Assembly: GCA_944381055.1 (NCBI GenBank)
Contig: CALWJQ010000097.1
Location: forward strand, 30,605 to 94,604
DNA: 64,000 nucleotides
DNA from: an uncultured Clostridia bacterium
GTDB lineage: Bacteria > Bacillota > Clostridia > Oscillospirales > Butyricicoccaceae
Direction of reading: 5' to 3'
Below the pieces are notes generated by a model that was not told the origin of the DNA, ran no database searches, and was given only the letters and a program-made list of their open reading frames with translations. Below, piece after piece: positions 49,138 through 59,416 of the stretch. Numbering within the stretch: position 1 is the stretch's first letter; every line of letters begins with the position of its first letter. Position numbers and translations under genes: made by a program.

Positions 49138-50295
49138 TTTATTAAACAGCTCTTTGAGTTTTGCAAAAAAACCTTTTTGCTCCTGATACTGGCCCTCGCC
49201 TACGGCGTTTTCAAAATTGCGCAGGATTTCTTTCTGCTCGCTCGAAAGATTCCGGGGTATTTCTATATTGACTTTGACGTACTGGTCGCCGCGCCCGCGG
49301 CCGTTGGGGTTGGGAACGCCGCTCCCCTTCAGGCGGAACACCGTGCCCGTCTGCGTACCCTCGGGCAAATCGTACTGCACCTTGCCGTCGATGGTCGGCA
49401 CGGTCAGCGTCGCGCCCAGCGCGGCCTGCACAAACGAAATGGGCATTTCAAGCAGAATATCCTGCCCGTTGCGTTTGAACAGCTTGTGCGGCCGGATACT
49501 GACCGTCACATACATATCGCCGTTCGGGCCGCCGTTCAGGCCGCCATGGCCTTCGCCGCGCAGCGAGATGGTCTGCCCTTCGTCGATGCCGGCCGGCACT
49601 TTGACCCGAATGGTCCGCGTCTTGCGCACGCGGCCGGTGCCGCCGCAGGTATGACAGGGGTTTTTGATCACTTTACCCGTGCCCCGGCAGTTGCTGCACG
49701 GCGACGCGGACGAAAAGACGCCAAAGGGCGTGCGCTGCGTTGTCTTGACCTGGCCGGTGCCATGACAGACCGGGCAGGTTTCGGCCGACGTCCCGGCCTG
49801 CGCGCCGCTGCCGCCGCAGTCAGGGCATTTTTCCGAACGTGTTACGCTGACGCTTTTTTCGCAGCCGAATACCGCTTCTTCAAAGCTCAGCGTCAAATTG
49901 ACCCGTATGTTCTCCCCCCGCTGGGGTCCGGACGGACGCCGTGCGCTCTGCCCCGAAAAGGCGCCGCCGAAGAAGGAATCAAAAATATTGCCCAGGTCAA
50001 AATCTTCAAACCCGCCATAGCCGCCGTAACTGCCGCCCGCGCCGCCTCCTGCTGCGTAGTTGGGGTCGATACCCGCGAAGCCAAACTGGTCGTAACGCGC
50101 CTTTTTTTCCTTATCGGACAGGATTTCATAAGCGGCGTTGACTTCTTTCATTTTCTGCTCGGCCTCTTTATCGCCCGGATTGAGGTCGGGATGGTACTTT
50201 TTGGCCAGCTTACGATAGGCTTTTTTGATCTCGTCGTCGGATGCGCCCTTGGAGATCTCCAGGACCTCGTAAAGGTCGCGCTTTTGTTCCGGCAT
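49135..50295 (-). CDS. dnaJ: Chaperone DnaJ (type I Hsp40)
   Basis: 386 residues. J domain (1-70) with HPD in [14 protein letters not shown]; Gly/Phe-rich segment (about 72-110); zinc-binding repeats [36 protein letters not shown]; substrate-binding C-terminal domain. Stimulates DnaK ATPase and delivers substrates. Last gene of the HrcA-controlled set, 92 bp after dnaK. Confidence 0.98.
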   Translation of the reverse strand: MPEQKRDLYEVLEISKGASDDEIKKAYRKLAKKYHPDLNPGDKEAEQKMKEVNAAYEILSDKEKKARYDQFGFAGIDPNYAAGGGAGGSYGGYGGFEDFDLGNIFDSFFGGAFSGQSARRPSGPQRGENIRVNLTLSFEEAVFGCEKSVSVTRSEKCPDCGGSGAQAGTSAETCPVCHGTGQVKTTQRTPFGVFSSASPCSNCRGTGKVIKNPCHTCGGTGRVRKTRTIRVKVPAGIDEGQTISLRGEGHGGLNGGPNGDMYVTVSIRPHKLFKRNGQDILLEMPISFVQAALGATLTVPTIDGKVQYDLPEGTQTGTVFRLKGSGVPNPNGRGRGDQYVKVNIEIPRNLSSEQKEILRNFENAVGEGQYQEQKGFFAKLKELFNK

Positions 50296-50347
50296 ATGGC
50301 TAGTCTTCCTTTCGCACGGATTTCAAATTAAACCTTTTCACGCCAAG

Positions 50348-50377
50348 GGCGGAGAGGGGCAGACGCCCCTCTCCGCC
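50348..50377 (-). other. Intergenic hairpin between dnaK and dnaJ
   Basis: GGCGGAGAGGGGC (50348-50360) pairs with GCCCCTCTCCGCC (50365-50377), loop AGAC; no T run. Possible mRNA processing or stability element making DnaK exceed DnaJ. Confidence 0.65.
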
Positions 50378-50387
50378 GCGCGTCGGT

Positions 50388-52226
<1,839 letters not shown>

Positions 52227-52288
52227 AATCGTATTTCCTCCAGATCTTCTATCGTAATATTATTTTTAACAGATTTCAAACATGCCGG

Positions 52289-52804
52289 TCAGTTTGCGAC
52301 CTTAACCATTGCGTGGCGGATAATGCGATCCCCCCGCGCGAAACCGCGCAGCAGCACTTCGCATACCTTGTTTTCGCCCAGGTTTTCGTCTTCGACATGC
52401 ATAATGGCGTTGTGGACAGCCGGATCAAATTCCTCGCCCACTTCGCCGATCGGCCGGACGCCGGATTTTTCCAGAATCTCGTAAAACTGCTTGACCATCA
52501 TCTCGACGCCTTTCTGATACTCGGCGTCTTTGCAGGCCTGCTGCGCCGCGCGCTCAAGATTGTCGAGCACCGGCAAAAACAGCGCAACCGCCGCCGAAAA
52601 AGCCTCGGAAAAAACGCCTTCGCGTTCCTTTCCGCTGCGCTTGCGGAAATTATCATATTCGGCCAGCATCCGCTTGTAACGGTCGTCAAGCTCGCTCAGC
52701 TGCGTGAGCAGTTCCGCCTCGCGGTCAGCAGGCTGCTGCGCTTCGGCCTGTGCGGTATCCCCCGCCTGCTGCTCTTCCTGCGGCTGGGCGGCCGCGGTTT
52801 CCAT
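52289..52804 (-). CDS. grpE: Nucleotide exchange factor GrpE
   Basis: 171 residues. N-terminal low-complexity Gln/Ala/Glu part, long helix (REAELLTQLSELDDRYKRMLAEYDNFRKRS) and C-terminal beta domain (GVRPIGEVGEEFDPAVHNAIMH, RGFARGDRIIRHAMVKV). Start set at ATG 52804, which has GGAGG exactly 8 bases upstream; two earlier in-frame ATGs (52828, 52819) overlap hrcA without such a site. Begins 1 bp after the hrcA stop, so coupled. Confidence 0.96.
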   Translation of the reverse strand: METAAAQPQEEQQAGDTAQAEAQQPADREAELLTQLSELDDRYKRMLAEYDNFRKRSGKEREGVFSEAFSAAVALFLPVLDNLERAAQQACKDAEYQKGVEMMVKQFYEILEKSGVRPIGEVGEEFDPAVHNAIMHVEDENLGENKVCEVLLRGFARGDRIIRHAMVKVAN

Positions 52805-52805
52805 T

Positions 52806-53873
52806 TTATTTTCCTCCATGCGCTTCACCTGATTCTTTCAGCTTATATTTGGCGTTTTCACCCGACGCCAGGCGGGAAAGCTGCCGCGCGATAGCGGACA
52901 GCCGCGCAATGGTGCGTGCATAATCCATCCGCGTCGGGCCAATGACGCCGACAATGCCGCGCGTCCGTTCATCCAGATCATAAGCGGTAAAGACAAAGCT
53001 GACGTCACGCAGGCGCGGGTCGGTGTTTTCCGGCCCAATACGGATATTGACGACATACGGAATTTCGTCGCGGGCCAGCTCGCCCACTTTTTTGCGGTCG
53101 GACAGGTAATCGAGCAAATCGCGCGCCTTTTCCGGATCCTGGTATTCACGGTTGTTCAGCAGCCGCGCAGCACCGTCGACATAGACGTCGGCGCTGTGGT
53201 TTTCGCCTTCCAGCTCGCGAACCTGCTCCAGCACCTTTTCGGCCAGGAACAGCGCGCCGTTGCCCGGCGCCGCCATCATGCGCAGCCCGGACACCAGTTC
53301 GGGCAGCCGCCTCTGGCCGATGGCAAGGTTGAGCGCCCGCTCCAGCAACGAGGCTTCGTTGCCCGGCAGCGGGGACGGCAGACGCAGCACCTTGCTGCGC
53401 GCGTCATTTTCCGTGACGAACACAGCGGCATAGGTCATATCGTCTACCGAAACAAGCTGTACTTTACGAACGCTGGCGCCGCCCGCACGATCAACAATGG
53501 ACACCGACGTATGGTCGGTAAAATGCGAAACGATGCGCGACGCGTTGACCATGATATTGTCCAGTTCGCGCAGCCGGCTGCGCATGGCAGCCTGCAGCCG
53601 CTCGATTTCACCCGTCGTAACGCGATAACTTTCCATCAGTTCGTCGACATACAACCGGTATGCGGCATACGACGGCACACGCCCGGCCGACACATGCGGC
53701 TTTTCGAGAAAACCCAGTTCCTCGAGCTCGCTCATCTCATTGCGGATGGTCGCCGACGAGATAGGCTGTGAAAAAACGCCCGCGATCATTTTGGAACCGA
53801 CCGGTTCCGCTGTTTCAATGTAGCTTTCCACGATAGCCTTGAGTATTTGGCGCTTTCTCTCCGGGAGCTCCAT
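52806..53873 (-). CDS. hrcA: Heat-inducible transcription repressor HrcA
   Basis: 355 residues. Winged helix at the N-terminus (ILKAIVESYIETAEPVGSKMI, SSATIRNEMSELEELGFLEKPHVSAGRVPS), then the GAF-like domain and dimerisation parts. Represses this operon by binding CIRCE and needs GroEL for activity in relatives. Start at ATG 53873 with GGAGGCGG upstream. First gene of hrcA-grpE-dnaK-dnaJ. Confidence 0.98.
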   Translation of the reverse strand: MELPERKRQILKAIVESYIETAEPVGSKMIAGVFSQPISSATIRNEMSELEELGFLEKPHVSAGRVPSYAAYRLYVDELMESYRVTTGEIERLQAAMRSRLRELDNIMVNASRIVSHFTDHTSVSIVDRAGGASVRKVQLVSVDDMTYAAVFVTENDARSKVLRLPSPLPGNEASLLERALNLAIGQRRLPELVSGLRMMAAPGNGALFLAEKVLEQVRELEGENHSADVYVDGAARLLNNREYQDPEKARDLLDYLSDRKKVGELARDEIPYVVNIRIGPENTDPRLRDVSFVFTAYDLDERTRGIVGVIGPTRMDYARTIARLSAIARQLSRLASGENAKYKLKESGEAHGGK

Positions 53874-53895
53874 GGTTCCGCCTCCTTTACGACGG

Positions 53896-53922
53896 TTAGC
53901 ACTCAACTCCCCCGAGTGCTAA
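53896..53922. promoter_or_regulatory. CIRCE operator
   Basis: Perfect TTAGCACTC-N9-GAGTGCTAA (arms 53896-53904 and 53914-53922). Located between the hrcA promoter and its ribosome-binding site, as needed for HrcA repression. Confidence 0.98.
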
Positions 53923-53926
53923 TATC

Positions 53927-53954
53927 AGTTTACCACAATTCGTTGGGATGTCAA
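53927..53954 (-). promoter_or_regulatory. Promoter of hrcA-grpE-dnaK-dnaJ
   Basis: Minus strand TTGACA (53949-53954), 16-bp spacer, TAAACT (53927-53932), directly upstream of CIRCE. The rest of the 340-bp gap up to tadA shows no gene. Confidence 0.82.
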
Positions 53955-54065
53955 GAGGCCGGGGCAAGAAAATATGTAAACATTTTCCGAACGCTCTAGG
54001 CAATTTTCCACCAGTATTTTTCCCCGTCCCTGCACCCGAAATACCTGCCCGTTTGCTGCGGACAG

Positions 54066-54103
54066 CATGAAAGGGCCGGCAGATGCCTGCCGGCCCTTTC
54101 ATG
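54066..54103. terminator. Strong hairpin between hrcA promoter and tadA
   Basis: Stem 54066-54082 with 54087-54103 (CATGAAAGGGCCGGCAG core), loop ATGC. About 110 bp beyond the tadA stop on the minus strand; no T run, so possible terminator of tadA. Confidence 0.55.
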
Positions 54104-54215
54104 TGAAGAATTAGAGGGAGAAAAAGAAAAAACTGTTCTTGCCTTGCTCTCAATTACAGTATAGCCGAGAGATATTAAAAAATCCGCCCCGGCGTATTAC
54201 ACAAATATTAAATCT

Positions 54216-54677
54216 TTATTTTTCTTCGTGCTGTCCGCGTAAGCCGGCAAAAAAAGTGCTGAGCAGGGCGGAGCATTCCTGCTTCAGGACGCCGCCATAC
54301 AGGCGTGGGCGGTGCCGGAACGCTTCTTCAAACAAATTGATGACGCCGCCGCAGGCGCCGTATTCAAGGTCAGACGCTCCGTAGCACACCTCGCCCACGC
54401 GGGCGTTTAAAATGGCGCCCGCGCACATGGGGCAGGGTTCCAGCGTGACGAACAGCCGGCAGTCGCCGAGCCGCCAGCGCCCCAGCGTGCGGCACGCCTC
54501 GTCCAGCGCCATCATCTCGGCGTGCCCCAGTGCGTTCTGCATCTGCTCCCGGCGGTTCCAGCCCCGGCCGACAGTCTTTTCACCGCACACCACGACGCAC
54601 CCGACCGGCACTTCCCCCTCTTCGCCGGCCCGGCGCGCCAATTCCAGCGCCAGGCGCATCCAGCTTTCCCGTTCCAT
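54216..54677 (-). CDS. tadA: tRNA(Arg) adenosine-34 deaminase
   Basis: 153 residues. Converts A34 to inosine in tRNA-Arg(ACG). Zinc deaminase signature: HAEMMALDEA (zinc His, catalytic Glu) and PCPMCAGAI (zinc Cys pair); VPVGCVVV and the C-terminal LFEEAFRHRPRLYGGVLKQECSALLSTFF are typical. Lone gene, divergent from the small membrane gene. Confidence 0.96.
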   Translation of the reverse strand: MERESWMRLALELARRAGEEGEVPVGCVVVCGEKTVGRGWNRREQMQNALGHAEMMALDEACRTLGRWRLGDCRLFVTLEPCPMCAGAILNARVGEVCYGASDLEYGACGGVINLFEEAFRHRPRLYGGVLKQECSALLSTFFAGLRGQHEEK

Positions 54678-54756
54678 CGCATTCTCCTTTGACAGAGCCG
54701 CACAGATGGTTTATACTAAAAAAGGCGGTTTCCGGCCGCCGGAAAGGAAGTGGAGC

Positions 54757-54987
54757 ATGGCCCCCTGGCAAACGGCTCTGATTTATATTATCAATTATCT
54801 GCCCGCCGTTCTGGCCGGCGTTTTCACATTCCGCAAAATGAAAGCGCGCTACAAACGCCCTCTGCACGGGGGCACCGATCCGCGCGTCTATGTTGTCACG
54901 TTTTTTGCCGCGGCCGTCACGCTGCTGGCAACCACGCTTCTGCTTTATTATCTCATATCCGTCTATTACGCCGGATACACCGCATAG
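54757..54987 (+). CDS. Small two-helix membrane protein
   Basis: 76 residues with hydrophobic helices at about 7-24 and 47-70 joined by a basic loop (FRKMKARYKRPLHGG). GGAAAGGAAGTGGAG precedes the ATG. It lies 12 bp upstream of the UPF0340 gene and is likely cotranscribed. No family recognised. Confidence 0.7.
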   Translation: MAPWQTALIYIINYLPAVLAGVFTFRKMKARYKRPLHGGTDPRVYVVTFFAAAVTLLATTLLLYYLISVYYAGYTA

Positions 54988-54999
54988 GAGGTCTTGTTT

Positions 55000-55551
55000 A
55001 TGTTGGATACCATCCGTTCACAGACCCGCGACGTCGTGCAGGCGCTGCTCGAAGTTGCCCGCCTGCGCGAAGGCGACATTTTGGTCGTCGGCTGCTCGTC
55101 GAGCGAAGTCCTGGGCCGGAAAATCGGTTCCAATTCCTCGCCCGAAGTGGCGAACGCCATTTTTGACGAGCTGTACGCCGCCGCCCGGCAGCACGGCCTG
55201 TACCTAGCCGCGCAGTGCTGTGAGCACCTCAACCGCGCCGTTATTGTCGAAGCGGCCGCCGCCGAAAAATACGGCCTGGAGCCGGTCAACGTCGTGCCGC
55301 AGCCCAAAGCGGGCGGATCGTTCGCCACAGCGGCCTACGCCGCGTTCGAGCATCCCGTCGCCGTCGAACACATCGCAGGGCACGCGGGCATCGACATTGG
55401 CGACACGCTGATCGGCATGCATCTGCGCCACGTCGCCGTACCGGTTCGCACGCCGGTCTGCCGGATTGGCGAAGCCCATGTCGTCTGCGCCCGCACACGG
55501 CCTAAATTCATCGGCGGCGTACGCGCCCACTACGACGAATCCCAGCTCTAA
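55000..55551 (+). CDS. UPF0340/TIGR01440 protein (YwlG-like)
   Basis: 183 residues of an uncharacterised but conserved Firmicute family: VVGCSSSEVLGRKIGSNSS, LYLAAQCCEHLNRAVIVEA, VVPQPKAGGSFATAAY and IDIGDTLIGMHLRHVAVPVR. Start at ATG 55000 because AGGAGG ends 8 bases upstream; the TTG at 54994 is too close. Family genes often neighbour glyA or rpiB elsewhere, which is not the case here. Confidence 0.92.
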   Translation: MLDTIRSQTRDVVQALLEVARLREGDILVVGCSSSEVLGRKIGSNSSPEVANAIFDELYAAARQHGLYLAAQCCEHLNRAVIVEAAAAEKYGLEPVNVVPQPKAGGSFATAAYAAFEHPVAVEHIAGHAGIDIGDTLIGMHLRHVAVPVRTPVCRIGEAHVVCARTRPKFIGGVRAHYDESQL

Positions 55552-55558
55552 CAGCCAA

Positions 55559-55596
55559 AGCAGGCGTCCGGAAAACCGGGCGCCTGCTCTTTTTTC
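55559..55596 (+). terminator. Intrinsic terminator of the UPF0340 gene
   Basis: AGCAGGCGTCCGG (55559-55571) pairs with CCGGGCGCCTGCT (55576-55588), loop AAAA, one G-U pair; CTTTTTTC follows. Confidence 0.9.
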
Positions 55597-56997
55597 TCAG
55601 CCGCACATGCCCACAATGACGCGGGCGAACATGCGGGCGCTTTCGACCAAATCCTCGACCACGGCGAACTCGTCGGGGCCATGCATATGGTTGTCAACCT
55701 CTCCCTTGGCGCAGCCAAAGGCGACGCCGCCTTCGATGTTGTGCACATAGGTGCCGCCCCCCATCGAATAGCAGTAGCCTTTTTCACCGGTGACCTCTTC
55801 ATACACATGCAGCAGCGTGCGGATCAGCGGCGAATCGGCCGGGGTGTGGTGCGGCGGGCGCATCCTGGTCGTCGAAAGAGCCAGGCCGCGCTCGGACAGG
55901 CGCTTTTCAAGCACGCGGGACATATTGTCTTCGTTGGCACAGACGGGCACGCGGCTGTCAATGACGCCGCGCAGGCCGCTCAGGGTGTATTCAAAAATGC
56001 CGATATTAAGCGTCAGCGCGCCCGAAATTTCGTCGCTCTGGGCGACGCCGGCCGCCTGGCCGGCCCCGTCGCCGTGGGGGAAGATCTCCGCAACCGCGCG
56101 CAGGCGGTCAAGGCCTTCGCACGGGGCGAGCGGCAGCGCGCACAGCATTTCGATGAGCGCCAGCGCGGCGTTATTGCCCTTTTCCGGCGTCGACGCGTGC
56201 GCGCCCTCGCCCAGGACGGCGATCTTGACGCCCTTTTCTTCTTCGGCCACCGTAAACTGTGCTTTGGTTTTTTCGGCGTACTCGCGGGCGGCCTTTTCAA
56301 CCTCGGCGGCCGGCAGCCCCTCGACCAGCGCCTCGGCGTCGCGCGGGACGACGTTGGACGTGTGGCCGCCGCGGGCGTACACAATACGCGGCAGCGCGGC
56401 GCTTTCGGCCCATTCGGCGGTAAACGCCCCGCCGAAGCTGCCCTTTTCCACATTGCACACCGGGTAAGAGGCGTCAGGAGAGAAGCTGTGCTTCGGCGCT
56501 TTTTCGCGTGCGAAATAATATTTCAAATCCGACGAACCGCACTCTTCATCGGTGCCGAGCAGCAGGCGCACGTTGCGGCCGAGATCGACCCCCAGCTCGC
56601 GCAGGACGCGCATCGCGTACAGCGCGGCGACCGCCGGCCCCTTGTCGTCGGCCGATCCGCGGGCATACAGCTTTCCGTCGACAATCCGGGGTTCATACGG
56701 CCCGGTCACCGTCCAGCCGGTTCCCTCAGGCACGACATCCAGATGGGCCAGAATCAAAAGCTCGGTCTCTTTGTCATTATAATCGATCGTCCCGACATAA
56801 TTGTCATAATTGCGCGTCACAAAGCCCATGTTACGCGCCATATTCAGGCTTTCGGCCAGCGCTTTTGCCGGACCTTCGCCGTACGGCATCCCTTCGCTGC
56901 TTTCGCCCCGCACGCTGCGGATGCGGCACAGACGCATAATATCCTGCACCATCTCGTCACGGTGCGCTTCAAACCACTGATCGATCTTTCTCTGCAT
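55597..56997 (-). CDS. PepV-like M20A dipeptidase
   Basis: 466 residues. Metal-dependent dipeptidase of the PepV/carnosinase clade, cytosolic, cleaving dipeptides and some N-terminal beta-Ala or D-Ala peptides. Motifs: LLILAHLDVVPEGTGW (first zinc His, Asp), ARGSADDKGPAVAALYAMR (bridging Asp), LLLGTDEECGSSDLKYYF (catalytic Glu pair), and the C-terminal YSMGGGTYVHNIEGGVAFG with HGPDEFAVVEDL. Start at ATG 56997 (MQRKIDQWFE) because GGAG is 9 bases upstream; the ATG at 57006 overlaps that site. Genes 57-59 kb on the same strand are separate units. Confidence 0.93.
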   Translation of the reverse strand: MQRKIDQWFEAHRDEMVQDIMRLCRIRSVRGESSEGMPYGEGPAKALAESLNMARNMGFVTRNYDNYVGTIDYNDKETELLILAHLDVVPEGTGWTVTGPYEPRIVDGKLYARGSADDKGPAVAALYAMRVLRELGVDLGRNVRLLLGTDEECGSSDLKYYFAREKAPKHSFSPDASYPVCNVEKGSFGGAFTAEWAESAALPRIVYARGGHTSNVVPRDAEALVEGLPAAEVEKAAREYAEKTKAQFTVAEEEKGVKIAVLGEGAHASTPEKGNNAALALIEMLCALPLAPCEGLDRLRAVAEIFPHGDGAGQAAGVAQSDEISGALTLNIGIFEYTLSGLRGVIDSRVPVCANEDNMSRVLEKRLSERGLALSTTRMRPPHHTPADSPLIRTLLHVYEEVTGEKGYCYSMGGGTYVHNIEGGVAFGCAKGEVDNHMHGPDEFAVVEDLVESARMFARVIVGMCG

Positions 56998-57036
56998 GAC
57001 AATCATACTCCTTTTCTCGCGGATTTTCTTATTCGG

Positions 57037-57975
57037 TCAGTTGGCGTTCATGGCCGGGCATGGCGCCGGCGGCTCAACGCCGGTCAAGTCAAAAGCCGGG
57101 GTGTAGTCTGCGCTTGCAGACGCGCGATCCTGGCAGTAACCTTCGAGCCCCAGCCCGCGCGCCAGATCGAGCACCCGGCGGTACTCGTAGGTCGTCACCC
57201 TTCGCTTCAGTTCGGGAAAATCGCCCCGCACAAACGACGGGGTGTACTGGCTCATCACGCTGACGAGCACCTGCCCCTGCGGAAAATCCTGCGCCAGCCA
57301 CCGCAAAAGCGCCTCGCTGTCGCGGTACGCGCCGGGCAGGACCAGGTGCCGGATCAGCGTCCCGCCGAGCAGGATGCCTTCGGGCGAAAACCGCGGCGCG
57401 CCCGTCTGCCGCGCCATTTCGTGCAGGGCCCTGCCGGCGCGCTCAAAATAGTCCGGGGCCGCCGAATACCGCGCCGACAGCTCGGCGCTCCGGTACTTGA
57501 GATCCGGAAGGTAAACGTCGATCAGGCCCTCGAGCTTCGCAATCGTTTCGGGCCGTTCGTACCCGCCGGTGTTCCAGACCACAGGGATCCGCAGGCGGCC
57601 GCGGACATCGGCCAGCGCCTGCGCGATATGCGCGGCAAAGGGGGTCGGGCTGATCAGCGACAGGCTCTGCGCCCCCTGTTCCTGCAATTCCAGGAAAATT
57701 TCCCCCAGCCGCCGCACGGTAATATCCCGCCCGAACGCACCGGCGCTCAGCTCGGCATTCTGGCAAAAACAACAGCGCAGCGTACAACCCGAAAAAAAGA
57801 CCGCCCCGGTTCCGCGCTGCCCGCTGATACAGGGCTCTTCCCACATGTGCAGCGCGGCCCGCGCAACGCGCGCGTGCGCGCCCACACCGCAAAAGCCCGT
57901 GCCCGCCGTCCGATCCGCCTTGCACTGCCGCGGGCAAAGCGTGCAGCGGTTCATCTCTTCCATCCAGTTTTCCAT
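57037..57975 (-). CDS. Radical SAM protein of the PflA-like COG1313 family
   Basis: 312 residues. N-terminal Cys-rich segment CTLCPRQCKADRTAGTGFCG, then the radical SAM triad in FFSGCTLRCCFCQNAELS (CX3CX2C), GGxxPTPFAAHI, VWNTGGYERPETI, VDVYLPDLKYRSAELSARYSAAPDYF and a RHLVLPGAYRDSEALL element. The family is annotated as putative pyruvate-formate-lyase activating enzyme, but its target is unknown. A TATACT box on the minus strand (57985-57990) lies just upstream, so the start is placed at ATG 57975; ATG 57978 is equally possible, and the far upstream ATG at 58011 is not used. Confidence 0.86.
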   Translation of the reverse strand: MENWMEEMNRCTLCPRQCKADRTAGTGFCGVGAHARVARAALHMWEEPCISGQRGTGAVFFSGCTLRCCFCQNAELSAGAFGRDITVRRLGEIFLELQEQGAQSLSLISPTPFAAHIAQALADVRGRLRIPVVWNTGGYERPETIAKLEGLIDVYLPDLKYRSAELSARYSAAPDYFERAGRALHEMARQTGAPRFSPEGILLGGTLIRHLVLPGAYRDSEALLRWLAQDFPQGQVLVSVMSQYTPSFVRGDFPELKRRVTTYEYRRVLDLARGLGLEGYCQDRASASADYTPAFDLTGVEPPAPCPAMNAN

Positions 57976-58016
57976 CATCGACAGTATACCATATCCAGGG
58001 TAAAAATGCACGTTTT

Positions 58017-58496
58017 TTATCGTTCCGGCGCGCGGTTTTCAGATACGTTTTCTGTCCCTTCCGCCGAACGGCCGCGCCGTGCCTCCATTCCTGCGGCTTC
58101 CCGGACAAGCAGCGGCTGAATCTCGGGGTATGTCCAGCGCTCTTTATCCGGCAGCCTGTCAAACAGCTCGATACTCTCGATTTCCATCGGCGGCAACGGC
58201 CCCAGCGTCCGGATGTCTGCGGCGTACAGCATCCCGTAGGTGGTCATCCCATCGCGGCACACCGAATACAGGCAGACCGGCGTCAGGTCAAAATCCTGTG
58301 CGCCTGTCTCTTCCCACAGCTCGCGCCCCGCCGCCTGCAAAACCGTTTCGCCCGCTTCACGGTGCCCGCCCGGGCACTCATAGGTTTCCCTTCCCCGATG
58401 CCTGCACAGCACCCATTTCCCCCGGTACCGCGCCGCCGTCACGACAATGCCGATTTGCGCGTCTTCCGCGCTGTCATACAATTGGACTGTAATCAT
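58017..58496 (-). CDS. Nudix hydrolase
   Basis: 159 residues. Nudix box present: GGHREAGETVLQAAGRELWEETGA (Gly, Glu, Arg-Glu and Glu-Glu positions all match; the box starts at about residue 42). The first strand (ITVQLYDSAEDAQIGIVVTAARY) and CPGGH resemble YtkD/MutT-like housecleaning hydrolases. Start at ATG 58496 with GGGAGAG 7 bases upstream. Substrate undetermined; a nucleoside triphosphate or similar diphosphate compound is expected. Confidence 0.9.
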   Translation of the reverse strand: MITVQLYDSAEDAQIGIVVTAARYRGKWVLCRHRGRETYECPGGHREAGETVLQAAGRELWEETGAQDFDLTPVCLYSVCRDGMTTYGMLYAADIRTLGPLPPMEIESIELFDRLPDKERWTYPEIQPLLVREAAGMEARRGRSAEGTENVSENRAPER

Positions 58497-58618
58497 GCGT
58501 CTTCTCTCCCGCCGTATGCTGTCCAGTATAGCACACTTTTCCCTCGTTTCAAAGCGCGGCGATTGACGCAGCCGATCCTCCCTGTCCTGCCGCGCCGTTC
58601 CAAAGAATATGTGTTTCG

Positions 58619-59191
58619 TCATTCATGGCGGGGGGCGCATCGCAGCACCGCGGCCCGCAGCTCGCCAAAATCGGCTCTCACCGGGCTGAGCCGGAGCAGC
58701 GAGCTCAGGCTGAGGGTCTTCTGCCCCCCGCACTGCTCGTCCAGCACTTTGGTGGGAAGAATGTAGAACGCCCAGCTGTCCAGCCGCATGGGGTCTGCCT
58801 TTGCCGGATCCTTCTCCGTGAACAGGCAGAAGACGTACACATCGGACTGCCGGCGCTGTTCGCCGTCCCAGCCGTCGGCCGCCGTCCATCGAATTGTCGG
58901 ACGGATGCTGAATTGGATGGCCGACGGGCGCTTCTGCTCCCACGCTTGCAGGTAAGAGCAGCTCTTCACTTCGACGCGGATGCCGCCCAGGAAGGTCAGA
59001 TCCCACGGCTCCCAGTTCACCCGGGCTTCAGCAAAGTCGATGCCCAGCGCCGCCGCGACGATGAACTCAGCATAGCTGCCGCGCAAAGTGTTGTCGAGCA
59101 AGTCGGAAAAGCCCCAGCTCCAAAAGTCACAGAGGTGCAGCCCCGTGTCCTTGCCTTTAAATTGGATTGGTTCATCGCCGGTCTTCCGCAT
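58619..59191 (-). CDS. Orphan protein with a PD-(D/E)XK nuclease-like core
   Basis: 190 residues. Start at ATG 59191 with GGAGG 6 bases upstream (the ATG at 59197 overlaps that site). After an acidic start, the segment GSYAEFIVAAALGID (Glu), NWEPWDLTFLGGIRVEVKS has the order Glu - Asp-x-Thr - GGIRVEVKS, which fits the catalytic E...D...ExK pattern of the restriction-endonuclease-like fold; a Trp-rich and Gln/Arg-rich region follows (WTAADGWDGEQRRQSDVYVFCLF), then a C-terminal helical part (LDSWAFYILPTKVLDEQ). There is no methyltransferase or helicase neighbour, so it is not an ordinary restriction system. Could be a DNA-repair or anti-phage nuclease. Confidence 0.68.
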   Translation of the reverse strand: MRKTGDEPIQFKGKDTGLHLCDFWSWGFSDLLDNTLRGSYAEFIVAAALGIDFAEARVNWEPWDLTFLGGIRVEVKSCSYLQAWEQKRPSAIQFSIRPTIRWTAADGWDGEQRRQSDVYVFCLFTEKDPAKADPMRLDSWAFYILPTKVLDEQCGGQKTLSLSSLLRLSPVRADFGELRAAVLRCAPRHE

Positions 59192-59355
59192 GGCCATCCT
59201 CCCCGGTGTTCAGCTGTAAGCCGTGCACAACTTATCGTCATTATACCCGAATACCGGTTAGCCGGCAAGCCGGAAACCGTCTTTAAGGCGCAGCTTTTGA
59301 TCATGGGCCGGCGATGCCGCCCGCTGCTCCTGAAGTTTTCCCGGCCAAAGGGGAA

Positions 59356-59384
59356 TTGCCAAAAAATCCGGACAAGGGTATAAT
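59356..59384 (+). promoter_or_regulatory. Promoter of nadE
   Basis: TTGCCA (59356-59361), 17-bp spacer, TATAAT (59379-59384), 32 bp before the ATG. Confidence 0.78.
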
Positions 59385-59416
59385 AAGGGAAGACTGACAC
59401 AGAAAGGATTCTGCTT

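Noticed and set aside
57037..57975. Assignment as a true pyruvate-formate-lyase activating enzyme
   Set aside because: Belongs to the broader COG1313 group; no pyruvate formate-lyase gene is near, so the specific name was not used.
55681..58119. 812-codon plus-strand open frame across the dipeptidase and radical SAM genes
   Set aside because: Antisense to two well-supported genes (PepV-like and radical SAM); long only because of GC bias.
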